From assembly GCF_000716715.1 (NCBI RefSeq), contig NZ_JNYJ01000002.1, forward strand, positions 281,847 through 345,846: a stretch of 64,000 nt of DNA, written 5' to 3'. Positions 9,001 through 18,217 of this stretch are shown here, one piece after another. Source of the DNA: Dactylosporangium aurantiacum. Its GTDB lineage: Bacteria; Actinomycetota; Actinomycetes; Mycobacteriales; Micromonosporaceae. Made by a program: the position numbers and the translations under genes. Numbering within the stretch: the first letter of the stretch is position 1; each line of letters starts with the position of its first letter. The notes under the pieces are model-generated. The model was not told the DNA's origin and made no database searches. It saw only the letters and a list, made by a program, of their open reading frames with translations.

Positions 9001-11512
9001 TGCGCCTGCGTTGGCGCCAGTGCGCTACCGGGCCGTCGCCCTGTTCCCGGTCGACGGCGAGCAGGGCTCGTTTGAGGACCTCGACTGGGGCGTCGACCAG
9101 GACACCGCGATCCAGGAGAAGAAGCCACGCCCAGCGGCATCCAAGAAGGCGCCGAAGCGACCGGCGCTTCGACCTACCATCCCGCTCAAGGACCTCGACG
9201 ACTGGCTCGACTTCCTCGAGGCCATGCTCGGCATCGACGACGCGCCAGGGACGTTCGTGGAGGGCTACGGCAACCTCGACGACATGAAGAAGCTCGAAGA
9301 CATCCTGCCGGAGTTCATGGGCATGGACACCGCGGATCCGGAGAGCCGCTTCCCGTGGCTCCGCGTCGTCCGCGACATCGCCGACCGGCACGGCTTCCTG
9401 CACTGGGAGTTGGAGTTCGCGTCCACGTTCGCGACCCGCGGCGGCTTCGATCTTCAGGTTGGCAATCCGCCATGGGTCCGACCTGTTTGGGATGAGGCCG
9501 CCGTTCTGGCTGAGCGCGAGCCGTGGTTCGTCCTCACTGACAAACCAATGGCCGCTGAACGAGCGCAACGTCGAACTGTCCAGCTTGCTAATCGGACGGT
9601 ACGAACGTTCGTCATGAATGAGCTAAATGAAGTCGTGGCGATTGCCCGTTTCCTTTCCGACTCGTCGGTGTACCCGTTATTGGCGGGCTCTCAGCCTGAT
9701 TTGTACCGCGCGTTTATGTGCCAAACCTGGACCAACATGGCTGATTCTGGATCAATTGGACTTCTGCATCCAGACTCTCATTTCAGCGGTGAGAATGATG
9801 GCCCGTTGCGAGCGGCTTCCTACAGTAGGTTGCGCGTACATGGCGACTTTGTAAATGCTGGGAACAGATTCTTTCCTCACCCGGTTGGCCGACACACGCA
9901 TTTCGGTGTACACGTGTACGGACCTCCCGGGAATATAGGGTTTAGTCATCTCTCCTGGCTGTTCTCTGCGGAAGCGCTCCGCTCGTCAGCTAACCATGAC
10001 GGTACCGGCGAGGATCCCGGTGTTCGGTTCAACGGTTCATGGGATGAGCGGCCACATCTCAAGAGGGTCGTCCATATTTCCAGGGAGGTTTTGTCGAAAT
10101 GGCGCCTCCTGTTCGGCGAGAGTCAGCGTCCAGTCGAAGAGACGGCACTGCTCTCTCCAGTCAGCACTGCTGAGGCTGCGGCTATTGAGGCACTTGCCCA
10201 ATATCCCGTTCGTGCCGGTGCGTTCGCTCTTCAGATTACCAGTGGGCTGCACGAAACCGGTGCCAGGGAGGCGGGATTGATCGAGTTCGCCCCCGTCGAG
10301 TCCTCCGATTCGCTGAAGCCGCACATTAGTTGGGAAGAGGTCATCCTCAAAGGACCGCAACTGGGTGTCGCTAATCCGATGTTTAAGCAGCCGAGCCAGA
10401 ACGTTGGGCGCCGCGAAGTTTTGGGCCTGAACCTATCCGAGTTGAGTGCAAGCGCAGTTCCCGAGTCTGAGTACACATACGTTGTCGGACGCGACGTTTA
10501 TCTCCGCGCCCACGACATCTGGCTCGACCGCGAGTCGATTGTTGGCGCGTCGGAGGGGTCCGATCAGTCGGATTTGGCTAAAAAGGATCGCGGCGAAGTT
10601 TACAGCGGTACGCCTGCATCTGCGGTGCCCGAAAGTGTCGATGCCTCGCTGAAACGGTATCCTCGACGACCCTGCGTTGACTTTTACCGACTTGCCTGGC
10701 GAAGTATGATTGCGCCAAATACTGAACGCGCACTCTATGCCGCATTGATTCCCCCTGGGCCTTCGCATATTCATGGAATTCATAGCCTCGCTATGCCTTC
10801 GCTTCGTCATACTGCATTGCTTGCAGGGTTTTGGCACGCGCTCCCAGTTGACTACTTTCTCCGGGCAACGGGAAGAGGTCACCTCCTTGTCGGTGGAGTG
10901 AAAACGATGCCGGCGCCGGACCTACATCACCCTTTGGCATCGGCATTGCTGCTGAGAACCCTACGATTGAACTGTCTAACCAGCGCGTATTCGAAGCTGT
11001 GGTCCCGGCTCTATGAACCCTCCTGGCATGATTCTGAGCGTTGGGCATGCGTTTGGCCAGGCATGTCTGAGCTCCATGGAATTGGGCATGACTGGGAGTA
11101 CGGGACTCCACTAAGGTCGGAGCGCTCCCGGCGTGCAGCCTTGGTAGAGATTGACGCGCTAGTGGCCGTTTGGATGGGCATCTCAGCTGACGCGGTCGTC
11201 GCGATGTATCGGGCCCGTTTTCCAGTCCTGCAGGACTTTGAGGCCGTGACATGGTTTGATGCCGCGGAGCGCAAAATAGCAGGAAATCGATATGCCGTTG
11301 GGCATGGCCAAGGCAGGGATGACTGGCTGCAATTCCTTGAGTACCTGCGCAATCGAGAGTCGCTGGTGCCGGACGGATACACGCCGCCGTTCTACAAGGC
11401 CGACCGTGAAGGGGAGATGCGCGCTGCACACGCGGTGTTCCAGGCACGCCTCGACGCTGCCGTCGCGCGAGGCGAGTGGGATCCGGTGACCCGCCGGATG
11501 GTGGCGTCGTGA
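6044..11512 (+). CDS. Giant N6-adenine DNA methyltransferase (Eco57I/DrmMI/PglX-like)
   Basis: The ATG at 6044 overlaps the helicase stop, giving 1822 residues. The frame stays open further upstream, but the ATGA overlap decides the start. The order is: a long N-terminal region (1-580); the SAM-dependent methylase core with SYYTPE (about 590), motif I EPALGSGAF (about 635) and YGVDLNP (about 685); a long insertion; and the catalytic NPPW motif (about 1140) that marks amino-group adenine methylases. The last third is probably target recognition. From about base 9540 to 11330 (residues about 1165-1762) GC falls sharply: 29 of 60 bases at 9601-9660 against 38 of 60 at 8041-8100, and it recovers to 38 of 60 at 11341-11400. 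In DISARM and BREX such enzymes mark host DNA as self. No endonuclease domain is recognised, so cleavage, if any, must come from partners. Confidence 0.88.
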   Translation: MSAYFDSISNRGEYLSAHYFAEQLGGDLKKGIFATWAGRETDEHDPRKTPREAIRSLRGIYLHEDVRGFLAAPVQRDDAALRMSAYDDPQWCKRLAGWHQDVLRALGYDAAPTDLTVHRAGRDHTVSVAFHGHDIVAVDCGWVTDMDAALDPTGADRLLKPLRVSGSEQYETGAALASWLFQSELGGPGGSKPRFVLLLHGGVIVLADRYAWAEGRYLAANLDTALERNDRAQYGELSTIAALFSLDMLRPGDNDRAPAIDALLKASTSNAVGVDADLRHGLQRSVEIIANEVLHRMADPVNDITPAQIPSPRMPFARRLTRESLRYLYRILFLLYAEARPELGILPADDGSYEAGYSMARLRELVARDEELVEEEAKNGFHLYSSLDVLFNKVNFGHRAYGTEPGDDQPGDDEQTRAEKAARRSEDLGLRFEPLRSELFEPTAIQLIGTGTVDPRSDEEDWPRWLDLRLRNEALHAVLRLLTMKKGARGEQGGFISYRNLGINQLGAVYEGLMSYTGIIADEELCEVARGGDPEQGSWLIPSRRQDQYPDGVLVHHDEHDARRGLRGVKKYPEGSFVYRLAGRDRETSASYYTPESLTKVTVELALKERLDQDRDTDGNVIKTRAAELLTYKICEPALGSGAFLNEAINQVAEEYLRRRQEELGRSVPTSDLLTEKQRVKAYIALHNAYGVDLNPMGVELAEVSLWLNTMHPGMRAPWFGLHLRRGNSLIGARRAVYAGDDVSSPAKEWLKARGGFAPTPLPFQHNGAQQPLPDAAVHQFLLPSPGWAAVAGNTEAKKLAPDAARNLAAWRKGILQRPARSSAHVNKDGSRKLLPNRQPKPELPSQFTRLRDAARRVEYLWSLVIKRMEISEREVARHIQIWGADATDPEYSFLHRPQHAIPKEQVLRDLFNAVDTPYWRLKHIMDAWCALWFWPTDEAALLDGTAAEYTAPAQIMETESVAELLGGIPLPEAVDAPPEPPAHEVAPALAPVRYRAVALFPVDGEQGSFEDLDWGVDQDTAIQEKKPRPAASKKAPKRPALRPTIPLKDLDDWLDFLEAMLGIDDAPGTFVEGYGNLDDMKKLEDILPEFMGMDTADPESRFPWLRVVRDIADRHGFLHWELEFASTFATRGGFDLQVGNPPWVRPVWDEAAVLAEREPWFVLTDKPMAAERAQRRTVQLANRTVRTFVMNELNEVVAIARFLSDSSVYPLLAGSQPDLYRAFMCQTWTNMADSGSIGLLHPDSHFSGENDGPLRAASYSRLRVHGDFVNAGNRFFPHPVGRHTHFGVHVYGPPGNIGFSHLSWLFSAEALRSSANHDGTGEDPGVRFNGSWDERPHLKRVVHISREVLSKWRLLFGESQRPVEETALLSPVSTAEAAAIEALAQYPVRAGAFALQITSGLHETGAREAGLIEFAPVESSDSLKPHISWEEVILKGPQLGVANPMFKQPSQNVGRREVLGLNLSELSASAVPESEYTYVVGRDVYLRAHDIWLDRESIVGASEGSDQSDLAKKDRGEVYSGTPASAVPESVDASLKRYPRRPCVDFYRLAWRSMIAPNTERALYAALIPPGPSHIHGIHSLAMPSLRHTALLAGFWHALPVDYFLRATGRGHLLVGGVKTMPAPDLHHPLASALLLRTLRLNCLTSAYSKLWSRLYEPSWHDSERWACVWPGMSELHGIGHDWEYGTPLRSERSRRAALVEIDALVAVWMGISADAVVAMYRARFPVLQDFEAVTWFDAAERKIAGNRYAVGHGQGRDDWLQFLEYLRNRESLVPDGYTPPFYKADREGEMRAAHAVFQARLDAAVARGEWDPVTRRMVAS
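9540..11330 (+). other. Low-GC segment inside the methyltransferase gene (probable exchanged specificity region)
   Basis: Hand counts of 60-base lines give 29/60 G+C at 9601 and 31/60 at 10741, against 38/60 just outside at 8041 and 11341. Codons ending in A or T, rare in the flanks, become common. The segment starts about 70 bp after the NPPW motif and ends about 180 bp before the stop, so it coincides with the part expected to read the target sequence. The limits are approximate because they were judged by eye. Confidence 0.7.
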
Positions 11513-11616
11513 AGCCGACCCTGCAGGCGCGGGCGCTGAAAGAAAGCCTGCTGCAGTACCTGTCCACGACAGTACCTGTCCACGACGTACGCCCTCGCGG
11601 ACGAGGGGGCCCGTGA
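11509..11616 (+). pseudogene. Displaced 5' end of the DUF1998 helicase gene (frameshifted)
   Basis: A GTG at 11509, overlapping the methyltransferase stop by 4 bp, begins a 35-codon frame ending at the TGA at 11614-11616. If one of the two tandem 16-bp copies at 11554-11585 is removed, this frame runs without a break into the long helicase frame. The joined N-terminus then reads as a plausible helical leader (SLLQYLSTTYALADE followed by LHRFLGDE) leading to MFRGPF. This is therefore the original start of the helicase gene, cut off by the duplication. Confidence 0.8.
11554..11585 (+). repeat. 16-bp perfect tandem duplication causing a +16 frameshift
   Basis: The unit CAGTACCTGTCCACGA occurs twice head to tail, at 11554-11569 and 11570-11585, and the period holds for one more base. 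Sixteen is not a multiple of three, so the copy number (one or two) decides whether the helicase reads from its native start. The structure fits slipped-strand expansion. Confidence 0.93.
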
Positions 11617-11653
11617 GGCGCTGCACCGGTTCCTCGGCGATGAGACACAGGGC

Positions 11654-14600
11654 ATGTTCCGTGGCCCGTTCCTGCGGATCCGCACCCCGTTCACGCTTGC
11701 TGGCCCCGAATGGCAGCAGCACCTCGAATGGCGCCGCCACGGCTGGACGCCGTACGCGCACCAGGCGGCCGCGTTCGCGAGACTGACGTCGGCGAACGGC
11801 CACGTACCCGAGCCGACACTGGTGACCACGGGCACCGGCTCGGGCAAGACGGAGTCGTTCCTGTACCCCGTGCTTGACCACTGCCGCCGCGAACGCCTCG
11901 CCGGGAGGAACGGCGTCAAGGCGCTGTTCCTGTACCCGATGAACGCCCTCGCCACCGATCAGGCGGAACGGATCAACAAGCTGCTGCTCGGCAGCGACAC
12001 GGACCTCGGCCGGGTAACGGCCGGCCTGTACATCGGTGACAAGGCGGCGTTCCCGTTCGAGCGGGTCCGCACCCGCCGATCCGACATGCAGCTGTCCCCG
12101 CCGGACATCCTGATCACCAACTACAAGATGCTGGACCTGTTGCTGCAGCGGACCGACGACGCGCCGCTGTGGGAGGACGCCGACATCCGCTACGTCGTCG
12201 TCGACGAGTTCCACACGTACGACGGCGCCCAGGGCACGGACGTGGCGATGCTGCTGCGCCGGCTCGCCGCCTTGGTCGGCGGGAACGAGAAGGACCGGCC
12301 ATTGGGCCGGATGTGCCCGGTCGCCACGTCGGCGACGCTCGCATCGGCCACCGATGACGCCGGGATCGCCGCGCTGCTGCAGGTGGCCACGGAGGTATTC
12401 GGTACGGAGTTCACCGCCGACGCGGTCGTGGGCGAGAACCGGCTGACGGTTGACGACTTCATCCCCATGGAGTCCGTTCAGCCGATGCCGCAGCCGTCAC
12501 CGGACGAGATCCTGGCGCTGCCTGACCCCAGCCAGGGCGACGAGGCGCTGCTGGACCTCATCGAGGCGGTGACCGGAATCCGTGACCTCGACCCGTTCCT
12601 GCTGGGCGCGAACCTCAAACGGCACCTGTTCACCCGGGCGGTGATGATCGCGCTCGGCGGCGAGGTGAAGACCGCCGCCGAGGTGCTCGACATCATGTGG
12701 CGGGCCGGCGCCGCCGGCTGGTCCGCGACGATCACGCGGCAGCCGGAGAAGGCGGCCGAAGCGCTGGCCCGGTTCCTGGCACTCCTGTCGCACGCCCGGG
12801 ACCCGGAGTCCAAACCGGGGGAGCCACGGCCGTTCGTGCACATCGAGGTGCACCAGTGGGCGCGTGCGGTGACCCGGTTACTGCGCGGCGTTCTGCCGTG
12901 GCCGAAGGCGTCGTTCCGGTGGGACGTGCCCGGCACCACGGACCCCGGCGACGGTGATCATCTCGTGCCGGCGACCACCGCGACGGCGGGGCAGGCGGCG
13001 AACCTGTTCCTGCCGGCGGTCTACTGCCGCGACTGCGGCCGGTCCGGGTGGGCGGTGTTCTCCCCGGAGAGCGACGACCAGGACGTGCAGTTCGACAGTC
13101 ACAAGATCCGCCGGGCGTCGACCGGGCAGGACAAGGCACGTGTTCGGTACCTGATCGCCGCGACCGACCGGGAGGCAAAGGAAGGCTCCGGAGCGAGCCC
13201 GATGGCGGCGACCAGCCGACCGAAGCCCGGGACGTCCGCCGCGCAGAGCCTCGGCGGGACGCTCATGGTGCTGGACGCCGTTCACCAGCGACTGCGGCTG
13301 CCGGACCCCGTCGGCGACTACGACCGGGCGAGTAAAGAACCGCTGCTGACTGCCCGAGACTCGGCGTTCGTCCTGGTTATCACCGGCCCGACCGGCAATA
13401 CTGCGGCGAAGGAGGACTGGTGCCCCGCCTGCGGGGAACGCAACGCGATCCGGTTCCTCGGCACCGGCGCCGCGGCGATGGCGTCAGCGGCGATCACGCA
13501 GCTGTTCACCGGCGGGGAGCTCGACCCGGCACTGCATGAGAACAAGACGTTGATGTTCAACGACTCGGTGCAGGACGCCGCCCACCGGGCCGGGTTCGTC
13601 GCCAACCGGTCGTACACGTTCTCGCTGCGGGCGCTGCTGGCAACCCGCCTGCGGCAGGATGATGCCACGGCACTCAACGACCTCATCGCCGACGTGATCG
13701 AGGCGACCGCCGACGGGCAGACCTTGGCCGCGGTTGTACCGCCGGATCTGCACAGTTTCAAAGGCGTCGACCGGCTGCTGTCAGGCCGCAGCCGCGGCGG
13801 CGACCGGGGCACGTGGACGCTGATCGGTCAGCGGCTGGCGTTCGAGACGCTGATGGAGTTCGGGTTCCGGTCCCGCAACGGCCGCACCCTGGAACTGACC
13901 CGGACCGCCGCCGCGCACGTGCGGATCGCCGACCCGGCCGGTGCCGCGGCGCTGGTGCGGCACCTGCACGCCGGACTCGACCGGCCGGACCTGGGGATTG
14001 TTGCGCAGGACGACGCCCGCTACCTCGCCTTCCTGCGGATCTTCCTGGAGCGGCTACGCAGCCGGGGCGCGGTCGCGCACGACTGGCTGCGCAAGTACAT
14101 CGACGAGGCCGGCACCAGCCGGTACTTCATCTGGGGTGAGCGTGAGCCGGGGATGCGCGCGTTCCCGACGCGGGTGGCGGCACCGGTGTTCCTGCTCGCT
14201 CAGCTGAAGGTGAACAGCGAGTTCGACGTCGCCGGCGGGCGGCTGTCCTGGTATGAGCGGTGGCTGGGCCGTTGCCTTGGTGTACCGCGTGAGGTCGCCC
14301 CCGAGTTCTGGGGCCGGCTCCTGCCGGAGCTGACGTCGGCGGGGTTGCTGGCGGTGCGGACGCCGAACGACTCCTCGGCCCGCGTGTACGGGCTGCGCCC
14401 CGGCAACGTCGAGGCGCTGTTGCTGGACGACACCGAGGTCCGGTCCGCGTTCGTGCGCTGCCCCGTGTGTTTCTGGGAGCAGACCGTGCATCCGTCGCTG
14501 CTCGACCAGTGGCGGGACCAGCCCTGTCCCGCGTACCGGTGCCGGACCGGCCGACTCGTCGCCGGTGACCAGCCGGAAGGACTCGGACGGCACCAGCGCG

Positions 14601-17600
14601 ACCGTGACTACACCCGCGACTACTACCGGCGCCTGTACCGGGAGGCGGGCACGTACCAGGTGATCACCGCCGAGCACACCGGCATGCTCACCCGTCCGCA
14701 GCGGGAACGGGTCGAGCGGGCTTTCAAGCTCGGGGAGGGTTTCAAGGCGCCGAATGTGCTGTCGTGTACACCGACGCTAGAGATGGGCATCGACATCGGT
14801 GACCTGTCCGCCGTCGTCCTCGCGGCGCTGCCGCGCCGGCCCGCGAACTACGCCCAGCAGACCGGCCGGGCGGGGCGGCGCACCGGGAACGCGTTCCTGC
14901 TGACGATCCCGGACCGGCGCCGCCGCGATCTGTACTTCCTGGACCGGCCGCGCGACCTCATCGCCGGCACAATCGTGCCGCCCGGCTGCTACCTATCCGC
15001 CGTGGAGATCCTGCGCCGGCAGTACCTGGCGCATCTCCTGGACCTGGCCGCGGCCGGCCGCCTGCTGCGCGGCGACGGTGCGCCGCTGCGTCCGCTGCCG
15101 CACAGGGCACCGGCGCTGTTCGGCCCGTCCGGATACCTCACGGACCTGGTGCAACTCGCGACCGACCAGGGCGAGACACTCGTCGACGCCTTTCTGGCGC
15201 TGTTTCCGGCCGGCGTGACTGACGATGCAAAGGCCGACCTGAGGGTGTACGCGACCAGGGGCCTGCGGTCCGCGGCCGAAGCGGCCGAGACCGAGTGGCG
15301 CCGCATGGAGCAGGCGCTGCGGTCCCGACTGAAGCTCATCGACGAAGCGCACGGTGAACTGCACGACTCCGACCCGGAACAGCAGCGGCAGAAGGCTGAA
15401 CTCGACGCTGAACGGCGCAACGTCGGCAAACGGCTCCTGCACCTCGGTGACACCCCGGCGCAGAACGCGCTCTGCGACCTGGGGCTGCTGCCGAACTACG
15501 CCCTGATCGGCGTGGCGACCACCCTCGCGGCCACCGTGTACGGCGAAGAGGGGAAAGACCCGAAGACCGGCCGGACGGTGATCAGCTCCAAGCCCTACGC
15601 GTACCAGCGGCCACGCAGGTACGCCCTGGAGGAGTTCGCTCCCGGCAACACGTTCTACGTCAACGGCTACCGGCACCAGATCACCGGCCTGGAGGTCGCG
15701 ACCGACGGGCGCAAGGACTGGTACAACTGGCGCATCTGCCCGGGGTGCGGCTACGTGCGGACGGAGGACGCGGTGAACGACCGGTCCGCGTGCCCGCGGT
15801 GCCGTAGCCTGCACATCGCCGACGACGGGTCCTGCCTGTTCCAGGTGGTGGAGCCGGTCACGGTGACGTCCCGCGACAAGCGGGAAGACGCCCGCATCCG
15901 CGACGACAAGGACGAACGCGACCGGCGCTTCTACACCGTCGTCGACGCCGTCGACTTCCCGCAGGACGCCATCGCGCCCGGCTCGTGGCGGCACGCGCAC
16001 CAGACCCTCGGCGTCGACTACTGCCGCCGCGCCATGATCCGCCGGATCAACGTCGGCCCCGCGCGCTTCGACGCCCAGGCCCGTGACGAGTTCGCCGGGC
16101 ATACAGTGCGGCTCAACCCGTTCCATGTCTGCACCGGATGCGGGGCGGCCACCGCCGACGGCAAGCCGGTCTTCGAGCAGGACACCGACGCCCTGAGTTC
16201 GTCCGAGGCCCGCAACCCAGCATTGAAGCATCACCGCCCGTGGTGCCCGCTGCGCCGCGGCAAGCGTGACACCGTTACCCAGGAACCGGTGCTGCTCGCC
16301 CATCAACTGCAGACAGAGGCGCTGCGAGTCCTGCTGCCTGCGGCGAGCGCCGACGTCGACGCCCGGGTCCACTCGTTCCGGGCGGCCCTGCGAATGGGGG
16401 TCGACCTGCACTTCGGTGGCGACCCGCAGCACCTGGACACCACGGTCGCGTCGATGCCGGACCAGGACAGCGGGGAACGTCGCTGGTTCCTGGTGCTGTT
16501 CGACGAGCTGCCCGGCGGCACCGGCTACCTCGACCGGCTCACAAAACCCGACGCGTTCCGTGACACGCTGCTCGCGGCGTACGAAGCGCTGCGGACCTGC
16601 CCATGCGCCGAAGAGCAACGCCGTGCCTGCCACCGCTGCCTTCACCGGTACACGCCGGAACTCCAGCAGGACCTCGTCTCCCGCCGCTCTGCGATCGACA
16701 TGCTCGAGTCGCTGCTGTTCACCAAGGACGGCGCCGACGGCTGGGAGACCACCGAGATCGCGCACACCGGCCTCGTCGGCCTGGACCGTCAGGTCGAGTC
16801 CGACCTCGAGGCTCGATTCCTGTCGGCACTCCGCGACTGGGCAGCGGTTACCGACGACGCGGTCCTGGACGAGGACCGAAATGCCAGCGGCCACCTGCGT
16901 TTCACCGCCGGCGCGGACGTCGTGCACTGGCGGCTCACCGCGCAACAGCAGCTGGAACGCACCCGGACCGACTTCACCTTCACCCGCGTCGACGGGCCGC
17001 CGCACAGCGTCAAGGTGTACCTCGAAGGGTTCCGCTTCCACGCCAGCCCGGAACACAACAGGATTGCCGTCGACGCCGCCCGGCGCACCGTGCTGCGCGC
17101 CGACGGCCACACCGTGTTCCAGATCAACTGGCACGACATCGACCTGTTCGAGCAGCGGCGCACCGAGGCCCGGCCGGTCTGGCCGCCGTACCCGGGCGCC
17201 GCGCAGGAAAGCGCGAAACGTGCATACGAGCAGTACGGCGGCCAACGTGGACAACTTGCCGGCGCGGTCTTCGCCAACCCGATCGACACACTGATCGCCT
17301 ACCTGCGTGACCCGGACGCCGACCGTTGGGCACGGCGGGCCCAGGCGCTCGTCACCGGCCTGCTCGCGGTCCCCGGAACGACACAGGTCCTGTCAACCGG
17401 CCGCCGCAGCGACGTGATCGAAGGGATCGCCCGCGAACTCGGCCGGGTTGGCCCCGCCCACCGACCCGGTACCGAAGCCCAACCGGTCGTCTCCCAGGGG
17501 GCGCAGGTTCACATCTTCCGGACGAAGGACGCCGCAGGCCTTCCGATCCTCGTAGCGCTGGACGCCGGCGACGAACAGCGACTGCGATGGAGCGCACTGG

Positions 17601-18217
17601 CCGTTCTCGACGACGGTGACTCTGCCCTGCGCGAGAACGAACACCGCGACCGGTGGCGGGCCTGGCTCTACTGGACGAACATCACCCAGTTCCTCTCGCT
17701 CGCCGGTGGCGACGGCGTGCAGCTGGCGGCCAGCCACGCAGCGGAGTTCGACGTGGAGGTCCTCGCCGTGTGCGGCGGCGTCGGCCAACTGGATTCGCTC
17801 AGCGGCGCCCACGCGCCTGCCGCCGCAGGCATCGTGGTACCCACCGTGGAGCGTCCAAGCTCGACGTCCCGGCGGGACATCGGCTGGGACGATGACATCC
17901 TCGTCATCCTGCGCGACGACCCTGATGACGACCCGGAGCTTCTGCGCCTTGCCGAACTGCTCGCTGACCAGGGCAAGGCGGCGCCGGTGTTCGGTTACGA
18001 ACTCGGCGCCAGCCGCTGGCTCGCGGACCTCGGCTGGGACGGCAGTGACGTCAAAGTCGCTGTCATCAGTTACCGGCATGCCACGCCCTCCGACGAGGAA
18101 CGCCGCCGCGACGAGGCGTACACCGCCGCCGGATGGACGATCCGGACTGCGGCCGACTGGCTGGACCGTCTCGACGACCTCATTCCCCGACTCCCCAACC
18201 TGGAAGGCCGCTCCTGA
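11654..18217 (+). CDS. Giant DEAD/DEAH helicase with DUF1998 and C-terminal nuclease-like region (DrmA-DrmB/DruE-like), N-terminus lost by frameshift
   Basis: The open frame from ATG 11654 codes for 2187 residues. The native start at 11509 would add 43 residues but is out of frame because of the 16-bp duplication at 11554. Motif I is TGTGSGKTES (near base 11835), motif II is DEFH (near 12205), and motifs V-VI are EMGIDIGDL and QQTGRAGRR (14780-14885). Cys pairs resembling Zn ribbons occur near 13030, 14460 and 15740-15800. The DUF1998-type block has DELPGGTGYLDR and a Cys-rich CHRCLHRY (16500-16650). A distal segment near 17030-17130 (EGFRFHAS through INWHDID) resembles the degenerate endonuclease-like tail often found on such helicases. 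Length and architecture match DruE, or DrmA and DrmB fused. Restart at 11654 has only a weak ribosome site, so expression in this state is uncertain. Confidence 0.85.
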   Translation: MFRGPFLRIRTPFTLAGPEWQQHLEWRRHGWTPYAHQAAAFARLTSANGHVPEPTLVTTGTGSGKTESFLYPVLDHCRRERLAGRNGVKALFLYPMNALATDQAERINKLLLGSDTDLGRVTAGLYIGDKAAFPFERVRTRRSDMQLSPPDILITNYKMLDLLLQRTDDAPLWEDADIRYVVVDEFHTYDGAQGTDVAMLLRRLAALVGGNEKDRPLGRMCPVATSATLASATDDAGIAALLQVATEVFGTEFTADAVVGENRLTVDDFIPMESVQPMPQPSPDEILALPDPSQGDEALLDLIEAVTGIRDLDPFLLGANLKRHLFTRAVMIALGGEVKTAAEVLDIMWRAGAAGWSATITRQPEKAAEALARFLALLSHARDPESKPGEPRPFVHIEVHQWARAVTRLLRGVLPWPKASFRWDVPGTTDPGDGDHLVPATTATAGQAANLFLPAVYCRDCGRSGWAVFSPESDDQDVQFDSHKIRRASTGQDKARVRYLIAATDREAKEGSGASPMAATSRPKPGTSAAQSLGGTLMVLDAVHQRLRLPDPVGDYDRASKEPLLTARDSAFVLVITGPTGNTAAKEDWCPACGERNAIRFLGTGAAAMASAAITQLFTGGELDPALHENKTLMFNDSVQDAAHRAGFVANRSYTFSLRALLATRLRQDDATALNDLIADVIEATADGQTLAAVVPPDLHSFKGVDRLLSGRSRGGDRGTWTLIGQRLAFETLMEFGFRSRNGRTLELTRTAAAHVRIADPAGAAALVRHLHAGLDRPDLGIVAQDDARYLAFLRIFLERLRSRGAVAHDWLRKYIDEAGTSRYFIWGEREPGMRAFPTRVAAPVFLLAQLKVNSEFDVAGGRLSWYERWLGRCLGVPREVAPEFWGRLLPELTSAGLLAVRTPNDSSARVYGLRPGNVEALLLDDTEVRSAFVRCPVCFWEQTVHPSLLDQWRDQPCPAYRCRTGRLVAGDQPEGLGRHQRDRDYTRDYYRRLYREAGTYQVITAEHTGMLTRPQRERVERAFKLGEGFKAPNVLSCTPTLEMGIDIGDLSAVVLAALPRRPANYAQQTGRAGRRTGNAFLLTIPDRRRRDLYFLDRPRDLIAGTIVPPGCYLSAVEILRRQYLAHLLDLAAAGRLLRGDGAPLRPLPHRAPALFGPSGYLTDLVQLATDQGETLVDAFLALFPAGVTDDAKADLRVYATRGLRSAAEAAETEWRRMEQALRSRLKLIDEAHGELHDSDPEQQRQKAELDAERRNVGKRLLHLGDTPAQNALCDLGLLPNYALIGVATTLAATVYGEEGKDPKTGRTVISSKPYAYQRPRRYALEEFAPGNTFYVNGYRHQITGLEVATDGRKDWYNWRICPGCGYVRTEDAVNDRSACPRCRSLHIADDGSCLFQVVEPVTVTSRDKREDARIRDDKDERDRRFYTVVDAVDFPQDAIAPGSWRHAHQTLGVDYCRRAMIRRINVGPARFDAQARDEFAGHTVRLNPFHVCTGCGAATADGKPVFEQDTDALSSSEARNPALKHHRPWCPLRRGKRDTVTQEPVLLAHQLQTEALRVLLPAASADVDARVHSFRAALRMGVDLHFGGDPQHLDTTVASMPDQDSGERRWFLVLFDELPGGTGYLDRLTKPDAFRDTLLAAYEALRTCPCAEEQRRACHRCLHRYTPELQQDLVSRRSAIDMLESLLFTKDGADGWETTEIAHTGLVGLDRQVESDLEARFLSALRDWAAVTDDAVLDEDRNASGHLRFTAGADVVHWRLTAQQQLERTRTDFTFTRVDGPPHSVKVYLEGFRFHASPEHNRIAVDAARRTVLRADGHTVFQINWHDIDLFEQRRTEARPVWPPYPGAAQESAKRAYEQYGGQRGQLAGAVFANPIDTLIAYLRDPDADRWARRAQALVTGLLAVPGTTQVLSTGRRSDVIEGIARELGRVGPAHRPGTEAQPVVSQGAQVHIFRTKDAAGLPILVALDAGDEQRLRWSALAVLDDGDSALRENEHRDRWRAWLYWTNITQFLSLAGGDGVQLAASHAAEFDVEVLAVCGGVGQLDSLSGAHAPAAAGIVVPTVERPSSTSRRDIGWDDDILVILRDDPDDDPELLRLAELLADQGKAAPVFGYELGASRWLADLGWDGSDVKVAVISYRHATPSDEERRRDEAYTAAGWTIRTAADWLDRLDDLIPRLPNLEGRS

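Noticed and set aside
1893..11512. BREX type 2 / Pgl system
   Set aside because: A kinase and a PglX-like methylase are present, but the kinase is far smaller than PglW and no PglZ phosphatase, PglY or BrxL/BrxHI gene is seen.
14993..17254. Long minus-strand open frame (about 753 codons) opposite the DUF1998 helicase
   Set aside because: It is a mirror of the codon bias of the plus-strand gene; the helicase motifs, zinc clusters and DUF1998 block are all on the plus strand.
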